From the NCBI GenBank assembly GCA_016929465.1, contig JAFGIT010000246.1:1-11838 (forward strand): 11,838 nucleotides of DNA. Direction: 5' to 3'. The notes beneath the pieces are model-generated. The model was given only the letters and a program-made list of their open reading frames with translations. It searched no databases and was not told the DNA's origin. The DNA is from JAFGIT01 sp016929465 [NCBI: Candidatus Coatesbacteria bacterium] (GTDB lineage: Bacteria > B130-G9). The translations under genes and the position numbers were made by a program. Shown one piece after another: positions 6,830 through 11,838 of the stretch (positions are counted from its first letter, which is position 1; each line of letters begins with the position of its first letter).

Positions 6830-7576
6830 TTGGGCGTGCCAAGGAGTCGGGGATCCAAGTTCGGAGCTCTCCGTTCGACCATCGGCTCTTCGAATTGCTG
6901 TTTTGGAGCCGATTGTCGGGGCTTCACACTCGTTGAGCTTATAGTCGTTTTATTCGTGGCGGGCCTAATCGCTGCCTTCGTTCTCCCCTCGTTTGTCGGC
7001 AGCCTTAGAGGCATGCGGCTGAAGGGCGAAGTGAAGCACCTTGCGGCAACTCTGAGGTTCGCCAGGAGCCAGGCGGTCTGCAATAAGGGACTCTCGGTTG
7101 TCAGGCTAGACCTGGACAGCGGGACGTACGAACTGACGATCAAAAAGAATGGGCGAAAGAGGGGCAGCTCGAGTCTTGGTGGCGACCTGGGGAGCGATCT
7201 GGGCGGCAATCCGGGCTCGCTTGGTGGTTCTCCCTCCCTGTTTAGTTCCGGAGACTCATTGAGTCAATCTCAGAATTTCAGTGATTCATTCGATTCACCA
7301 TCCGGGGAACCGAAACCGGGCGGCTCCAAGGGCGACACCCCGCTCGCCCAAAGCGTGAAGAAGCAACAGAAGCTCAAAGAGGGAATCAGTATCGCCGGTT
7401 TCACCTATGGCGAGGAGACATTCGACGATGGAGTCTGCAACGTATTCTTCTTCCCAAGCGGCGCCTCGACGGGCGGCCTGATTGAGTTAATGAGCGAATC
7501 CGGCCAGTCGTTTGTTATAGAAATAGAACCGGTTACGGGCTCAGTGAAGATCAAGTCGAAGGATGAATATGAATAG
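6830..7576 (+). CDS. gspH: Minor pseudopilin GspH with Gly/Ser-rich insertion
   Basis: GspH is a minor pseudopilin that helps start or cap the pseudopilus. The 248-residue precursor has a long leader of 31 residues (from the TTG), cut at RG before FTLVE (Glu at +5, residue 36), then a hydrophobic helix ending in VLPSF. The region FARSQAV (about residues 77-83) is typical of GspH/FimT pseudopilins. Residues about 110-175 form a Gly/Ser/Asp/Pro-rich stretch with little expected structure, which makes the protein about 70-90 residues longer than usual GspH. The last 60 residues return to a beta-rich fold (FFFPSGASTGG...I.I.PVTGSVKI). The start is TTG 6830 or GTG 6836, both with weak Shine-Dalgarno; an in-frame stop at 6815-6817 rules out earlier ones. 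It begins 2 bases after gspG. The GspH assignment rests on motif and position. Confidence 0.85.
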   Translation: MGVPRSRGSKFGALRSTIGSSNCCFGADCRGFTLVELIVVLFVAGLIAAFVLPSFVGSLRGMRLKGEVKHLAATLRFARSQAVCNKGLSVVRLDLDSGTYELTIKKNGRKRGSSSLGGDLGSDLGGNPGSLGGSPSLFSSGDSLSQSQNFSDSFDSPSGEPKPGGSKGDTPLAQSVKKQQKLKEGISIAGFTYGEETFDDGVCNVFFFPSGASTGGLIELMSESGQSFVIEIEPVTGSVKIKSKDEYE

Positions 7577-8072
7577 AGAGTTGCCGATGAGACAGCGCCA
7601 ACAATCGTCCCTTGATCGCTCCGGCTTCACCCTCCTCGAGGTGATGATCGCGCTTGCGATATTGGCGATAGGACTCGTGACGGTGATGCAGCTTTTCGCT
7701 GGCGCGCTGAGGCTCTCGAGGGTCGATAAGGGCCTTACTGAGGCTGTCTTCGTTGCCCAGCAAGTAATGGACGACCTGGTCCTGAGAAACACCCTCGAGG
7801 ATGGCGAGGAAGACACCGGTGAAGAAAAGGGTTACCAGTGGGAATCCCACGTTGAGAAGCTCGTTGGCGAGGACATGGAAGCCACAAACAAAGACGATAT
7901 AAATACTGCGGATTATATTGCTGAGATCGGGGCCGACGACGCGATCGTGCCGGTGGACATCTACAAGATCACAGTGGCCGTCAAATGGCATTTTGGCGAT
8001 AGCGAGAACGAGCGCGTTTATGAGCTTCACTCTCTCAAAGCACTGGCGTTCAGGGAGGAGCTCCAGCAATGA
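7569..8072 (+). CDS. gspI: Minor pseudopilin GspI
   Basis: GspI forms the pseudopilus tip complex with GspJ and GspK and is thought to begin its assembly. From ATG 7569 the precursor has 167 residues, with cleavage after Gly19 before FTLLEVMIALAILAIGL (Glu at +5, residue 24); this sequence is close to the family consensus. The AQQVMDDLVLR segment after the helix is also typical of GspI. A second ATG two codons earlier (7563) directly abuts AAGGA (7559-7563) with no spacing, so 7569, at 5 bases, is the better start. The gene overlaps gspH by 8 bases. The middle is rich in acidic residues (EDGEEDTGEE). Confidence 0.92.
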   Translation: MNRELPMRQRQQSSLDRSGFTLLEVMIALAILAIGLVTVMQLFAGALRLSRVDKGLTEAVFVAQQVMDDLVLRNTLEDGEEDTGEEKGYQWESHVEKLVGEDMEATNKDDINTADYIAEIGADDAIVPVDIYKITVAVKWHFGDSENERVYELHSLKALAFREELQQ

Positions 8073-8851
8073 CGTTTTCGGGTCGATGGAGAAGTGGTTT
8101 CACGCTACTCGAGCTGCTTATCGCCAGCACGATTACGGTCGTGATAGTGACTATGGTTCTTGCGGCTTTCCAGGTGGCATCGAAGGCCTGGGCGGCGGGT
8201 GAGAGACGAGGAGATGATATACAGCGCACGCGTATGGGACTGTCACGGTTGCTCGAGGACACCAAATCCGCATATCCATTCAAAGTCAGGATGTTCGAGC
8301 AGCAAGGAAAGACGAGAATGACTCATGTCCTCCTGTTTGCGGGGCAGCCGGACAAAATAAGCTTCGTGACGAAACAGGGCGGCATCACCGGCGAGGAGAA
8401 CTGCTACGGGCTTCGCGCCGTCACATACTACGTCAACGATTCTGGCTCCGATGATGAGACAGGCTTAATAATGCAGGAGGGTAATCCCTTCGTCGAGGAG
8501 CCCTTCGAGGAGGGCATCGAATATCGGATCGACCCGGATATCACTTCAATCGCCTTCCGCTACTACTACGATCCCAACATCAGGCTTCGGTTCACTCAGA
8601 TCCTGTCGAACGACGCCGGTGAGGACCCGGGCGAGTGGCTCGAGAGCTGGGATTCATACAATGAGAGCTCAGATATGGGATACTCCGTGGAGGAGGCAAA
8701 GGAGATCGAGAACTACCTGCCGAAGGCTGTCGAGGTAACATTGACCGCAGTTCGAGAGGGAGAGGAGGAAACTCTGGGCCCATTCATCATTCCCATCATG
8801 AATCGCCAGGTTTCGCTGGCAAGTGGACTCGCGGAGGTGGACGAGTTTTGA
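8069..8851 (+). CDS. gspJ: Minor pseudopilin GspJ
   Basis: GspJ is the tip pseudopilin that binds GspI and GspK. The 260-residue precursor has a 10-residue leader (MTFSGRWRSG), then FTLLELLIASTI with Glu at +5 (residue 15). Family features further on include AFQVASKAWAAGERR..D.QR, the strand GLRAVTYYV, and near the C-terminus LPKAVEVTLT, where GspJ proteins carry a conserved P.ai.vtl strand. Length is slightly above usual. A strong Shine-Dalgarno (GGGAGGAG, 8053-8060) lies 8 bases before ATG 8069. The gene overlaps the gspI stop by 4 bases (ATGA) and the gspK start by one base. Confidence 0.93.
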   Translation: MTFSGRWRSGFTLLELLIASTITVVIVTMVLAAFQVASKAWAAGERRGDDIQRTRMGLSRLLEDTKSAYPFKVRMFEQQGKTRMTHVLLFAGQPDKISFVTKQGGITGEENCYGLRAVTYYVNDSGSDDETGLIMQEGNPFVEEPFEEGIEYRIDPDITSIAFRYYYDPNIRLRFTQILSNDAGEDPGEWLESWDSYNESSDMGYSVEEAKEIENYLPKAVEVTLTAVREGEEETLGPFIIPIMNRQVSLASGLAEVDEF

Positions 8852-9951
8852 TGGGAATCAGAGAGCGGATGTTGAGAGGCTGCCCGCATATCAGTCGTCT
8901 GCGGAATGACCGTCGCGGTGTGGCTCTTTTGATGGTCATCTGGATTATGGTCCTTCTCACGGTAATGGCGCTGGAGCTTTCTTTCGAAAAGAGGGTTGAC
9001 TTGTCGATTGCGACAAATTTTCGGGACGAGGCCCAGGCTTACTACCTGGCACTCGCAGGCATGAACATGGCATTTTCTGAGATTCTATCGAAAGAATATT
9101 ATATGGGCTCCTCAGACGGCGGCGGGAATCTGTATTTCATCGCCCGTCAGGCCACCTGGAACGAGGCAGGCGAGCTCGAGCTGGATGAGGCTGCCCCGGA
9201 CCGTGACGGCGTCCGCCTGGGGCGTGGGTCATTCGACTACGAGATCGTCGATGAGCGCAGGAAACTGGATATTCGGCTGTCGAGCAACGATGACAGGCTG
9301 AGGGACCTGCTCATTGAGTCTGGCGTGGACGATCTGACAGCAGACACGATAACGGATTCGATCAAGGATTGGCGTGACTCCGATGATCTCCATCGAGTGA
9401 ATGGCGCCGAGGACGAATACTACGAGGTCAATTACGAGGACCAGGGGATGAATTCACCCTATCTGTGCAAGAATGCCAACTTCGATTCCGTTCGAGAGCT
9501 GCTGCTGATCCGCGGCATGACGCCCGAGATCCTATTCGGATCCGCCCAAGTGGAAAAGTATGGCTTCCGTAAGGAGGAGGACAGCGAAGGCGATGAGGAT
9601 GAGGAGTATGCTGGGGTCTTCGACCTGTTGACTGTTTGGGGTGGAGGTCTTTACTATGACACCGCGTCCGACGATCTTCTTGCGGGATTGACCGGTGACG
9701 CTCGCGCGCAGGAGGAGATGGATCGAAGAGAGAGTGGGGATTGGACAAACCGCCAGGCGCCAACTCACCGGGTGACCTCTTCCAGGTTCACCATTACAGC
9801 CACTGGCAGAGTTGGGGCAGCGGATGTCGAGCGCACAGTAGTCGCAGTTGTCAAAAAAGTTGGAAATATCAGGCAGCCAAGAATTGAGATACTCGAGTGG
9901 CTCGATAATTACGTCGGTTCTGCCTACATGCAGTTTGGTTCCGATCTCTAG
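8851..9951 (+). CDS. gspK: Minor pseudopilin GspK
   Basis: GspK caps the pseudopilus tip and is the largest pseudopilin. From ATG 8851 the precursor has 366 residues with a 23-residue leader ending RRG, then VALLMVIWIMVLLTVMALE. The +5 position (residue 28) is Met rather than Glu, which is normal for GspK. The large inserted alpha-domain is present: the DERRKLDIR segment, then IKDWRDSDD (residues 171-179) and NGAEDEYYE, and later VRELLLIRGMTPEILFG. A short acidic stretch (KEEDSEGDEDEE) precedes FDLLTVWGGG, the usual start of the final domain. The start overlaps the gspJ stop (TGATG); a TTG one codon earlier (8848) is also possible. GGAGG at 8833-8837 lies 13 bases upstream, a long spacing, so coupling probably helps. 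Confidence 0.94.
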   Translation: MGIRERMLRGCPHISRLRNDRRGVALLMVIWIMVLLTVMALELSFEKRVDLSIATNFRDEAQAYYLALAGMNMAFSEILSKEYYMGSSDGGGNLYFIARQATWNEAGELELDEAAPDRDGVRLGRGSFDYEIVDERRKLDIRLSSNDDRLRDLLIESGVDDLTADTITDSIKDWRDSDDLHRVNGAEDEYYEVNYEDQGMNSPYLCKNANFDSVRELLLIRGMTPEILFGSAQVEKYGFRKEEDSEGDEDEEYAGVFDLLTVWGGGLYYDTASDDLLAGLTGDARAQEEMDRRESGDWTNRQAPTHRVTSSRFTITATGRVGAADVERTVVAVVKKVGNIRQPRIEILEWLDNYVGSAYMQFGSDL

Positions 9952-9984
9952 ACTTGCCCCCGAATGAGAGTATAGAAGACCCGA

Positions 9985-11838
9985 ATGGTTTCACTACAAT
10001 CTAGCCTTAGCATTCTCTTCAAGACGGACAAGGTGATTCTAACGCACCTTGGAAAGGGCTTCAGCAAGTACACACTGATGGATTATGAGGTCATAGATCT
10101 ATCCAGCTCCGAGGATAATTCCGAGGACCACATAGACATGCTGATCCAGAATGGCATCTCCCACTTCCTGGAGGAACACCGCATCAAGCCTGACAGCGTG
10201 TCGATCGGGATTCCAAGAGAGGACGTGTTCTTTACATTTGCCGAGCTGCCAAAGGTCCAAGGCGGCAACCTGGGCGAGCTTTTGGGTTACGAGATCGAGC
10301 GCCATGTTCCCTTGCCGCAGGATTCGATATTCTTCGACGCCCAGGTCGTGTCCGACGGCGGGGGGCAGAAGGGGATGCTCAAGGTCGCTATAATTGCCGC
10401 ACGCCGCGATCTCATTCAGCGATATGCCAATATAATCGAGCAGATCAATCTTACGGCCTCTGCCATAACGATCTCCGCGCTTGGGCTGGTCGACTTCTTC
10501 AATCAGTTCGGAGAACCTACGGAGAATGCAACAACGGCGCTCGTTGACTGCGACAACGGCACCGCGGACCTGGTAATTCTCAAGGGCAAGGAACTGCAAT
10601 ATTGCAGGACCATCGACCTCAATCGGGAAATGCCTGGAACTCCCGAGCCGGAAAAGACCTTCAAGCGGCCCCTCTTAGGAGAGATACTGAAGGACCTCGG
10701 GATAATAACCGACGAGCAGCTGGAGCTAGCTCTGGCGGAGCAGCGCAAGAGCGGCGAGGTTCTGATTGGGCAAGTGCTGTTCGATCTGGGCTTCATCTCC
10801 GAGGAAGACCTTGCCAGAGCTCTATCCGGTCAGGCGAATTCCCGGCATAGTCGGCATGCCGCCGGCCATCATGCTGGGCATGTTGCCAGTGCATCAGGCG
10901 GATTCGAGTATTCGACGGAGCCAGCCGCTATCCAGGACGAGGCCGCGCAGGGCAGGGCCCGCGCGATTCTCGATGAATTAGTCGTTTACGCGGATGGCAA
11001 TGGCGGCTCCTCCTATATAGATGAGTTATATATATCCGGGGAATATAGGAGCGCTCTAGCGCTTCAAGGGACGCTCCTCGAACAGGGATTCTCTGGACGA
11101 GTCAAGATGCTGCAGCCGCATCAGAAAATGCGGTCCCTGCTTCCACCCGAGAAGGCAAGCTCCCTCTGTCCCGCAATCGGGCTCGGAATGCGCGATTTCG
11201 AGGACAAAATTAAAGGCGCGAATCTGCTGCCAACGGAGCTGAGAGCCAGTCGCCGTCTCTATGGCAAGCGATTTATGATCGCTCTCTCTGCAGCCCTTTG
11301 CGTGCTATTGCTCGCGGTCTTCGGAAGCAGCATCGCCAAGCAGACAATGAGGGTCGCATACCTCGAGGAGAGGATTGAGGCCCTTAGCGGAGATGTGAAA
11401 CTGGTCTCCGCCACCAGAAAGGATGTTCAGACCTGGGGCAAGCTGCTGAAGGAGCTCAAGGAGATTTCCTCGGAGACGCTCAATCCTCTTCTGGTACTGA
11501 AGGAGCTCGACCGCATATTGCCGAGTGAAGGCCCCGACAAAGTCTGGATAACGAATTTCCGTCTCAAAGGGAATAGTCTATCGATCAATGGTCGTTCATA
11601 CCAGCCGGAGGAATTGCTTGCGAAGCTGGAAGAATCGCCTCTTTTCAAGAACGTCAATTTCGAAGGCCGGATAACTACGGGGAAAGATGCAGAGCGGTTC
11701 GGTGTCGTGCTCGAGATCGACATAGCGAGCCAGTGGGACATGTTACGGCCAGAAGTGGTGCCAGAGACTGAGGAGGCGCCCATAGGCCCTGAGTCGCCCG
11801 AGGAAGATATGGTTATTGGTCCCGGGGATCTGGACGAG
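9985..11838 (+). CDS. gspL: GspL-like PilM-PilN fusion with an inserted MshEN-like domain (3' end outside window)
   Basis: The reading frame stays open for 618 codons to the end of the window. GspL anchors ATPase GspE to the inner membrane. Residues about 1-220 are actin-like, similar to PilM, including ALVDCDNGTADLVIL (186-200) and YCRTIDL. Residues 230-283 are two MshEN-like 24-residue motifs (LLGEILKDLG...LALAEQ, LIGQVLFDLG...RALSGQ) without the c-di-GMP-binding Arg. A His-rich linker follows (H288, H291, H295, H296, H299). The actin-like fold resumes with ARAILDELVVYA and ELYISG (about 325-410). Next come ANLLP (412-416), resembling the PilN motif that binds PilM, a membrane helix (430-451), a coiled coil (about 455-490) and a PilN-like periplasmic domain ending in a Pro/Glu-rich tail. 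An in-frame stop at 9973-9975 fixes ATG 9985 as the earliest start; its Shine-Dalgarno is weak. The base sequence near 10835-10925 may hold two compensating frameshifts. Confidence 0.85.
   Translation, partial: MVSLQSSLSILFKTDKVILTHLGKGFSKYTLMDYEVIDLSSSEDNSEDHIDMLIQNGISHFLEEHRIKPDSVSIGIPREDVFFTFAELPKVQGGNLGELLGYEIERHVPLPQDSIFFDAQVVSDGGGQKGMLKVAIIAARRDLIQRYANIIEQINLTASAITISALGLVDFFNQFGEPTENATTALVDCDNGTADLVILKGKELQYCRTIDLNREMPGTPEPEKTFKRPLLGEILKDLGIITDEQLELALAEQRKSGEVLIGQVLFDLGFISEEDLARALSGQANSRHSRHAAGHHAGHVASASGGFEYSTEPAAIQDEAAQGRARAILDELVVYADGNGGSSYIDELYISGEYRSALALQGTLLEQGFSGRVKMLQPHQKMRSLLPPEKASSLCPAIGLGMRDFEDKIKGANLLPTELRASRRLYGKRFMIALSAALCVLLLAVFGSSIAKQTMRVAYLEERIEALSGDVKLVSATRKDVQTWGKLLKELKEISSETLNPLLVLKELDRILPSEGPDKVWITNFRLKGNSLSINGRSYQPEELLAKLEESPLFKNVNFEGRITTGKDAERFGVVLEIDIASQWDMLRPEVVPETEEAPIGPESPEEDMVIGPGDLDE

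Noticed and set aside
1-11838. CRISPR arrays, tRNA or rRNA genes, insertion sequences, attachment sites
   Set aside because: I saw no regularly spaced direct repeats, no cloverleaf or rRNA-like sequence and no transposase or integrase gene; the window is almost fully explained by one gene cluster.

Overview
The window (11,838 bases) is one run of plus-strand genes that encodes most of a type II secretion system (T2SS), preceded by an ECF sigma factor and its anti-sigma factor. It comes from a diderm (outer-membrane) bacterium: T2SS pseudopilins, a periplasmic TPR protein and a GspL-type inner-membrane protein are all present. Gene order and protein features do not match a well-known model species. 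The fused and rearranged domains suggest a less-studied lineage, but I cannot name a phylum from sequence alone.

Layout: 1-512 holds no convincing gene, only a GC-rich hairpin near 195-222 and a possible ECF-type -35 element at 459-464. Next come an ECF sigma factor (513-1091) and an overlapping anti-sigma factor with two zinc-binding ZAS domains and one membrane helix (1057-1971). A secreted TPR protein with an OstA/LptA-like C-terminal domain follows (2022-3311). The T2SS genes are then gspE (3308-5026), gspF (5116-6378), gspG (6405-6827), gspH (6830-7576), gspI (7569-8072), gspJ (8069-8851), gspK (8851-9951) and a gspL-like gene (9985 to the window end, still open). Most genes overlap or are separated by a few bases, so they are probably cotranscribed and translationally coupled. 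The main break is the 89-base gspE-gspF gap, which holds a terminator-like hairpin and could set different levels for ATPase and structural genes.

How they work together: GspE is the cytoplasmic ATPase. GspF and GspL hold it at the inner membrane. GspG is the major pseudopilin, and GspH, I, J and K are minor pseudopilins that start and cap the pseudopilus. The sigma/anti-sigma pair ahead of them probably ties expression to an envelope or extracellular signal. Secretin (gspD), gspC, gspM and the prepilin peptidase (gspO) are not in the window; some may lie downstream.

The most unusual points are: (1) the GspL-like protein is a PilM-PilN-type fusion with a tandem MshEN-like 24-residue motif pair, normally found at the N-terminus of GspE/PilB ATPases, set inside its actin-like domain; (2) just after it, a His-rich stretch whose alternative frame reads like the expected MshEN continuation, suggesting two compensating frameshifts; (3) a TPR plus OstA-like fusion inside a T2SS operon; (4) an anti-sigma factor with an almost exact internal duplication of its zinc domain.
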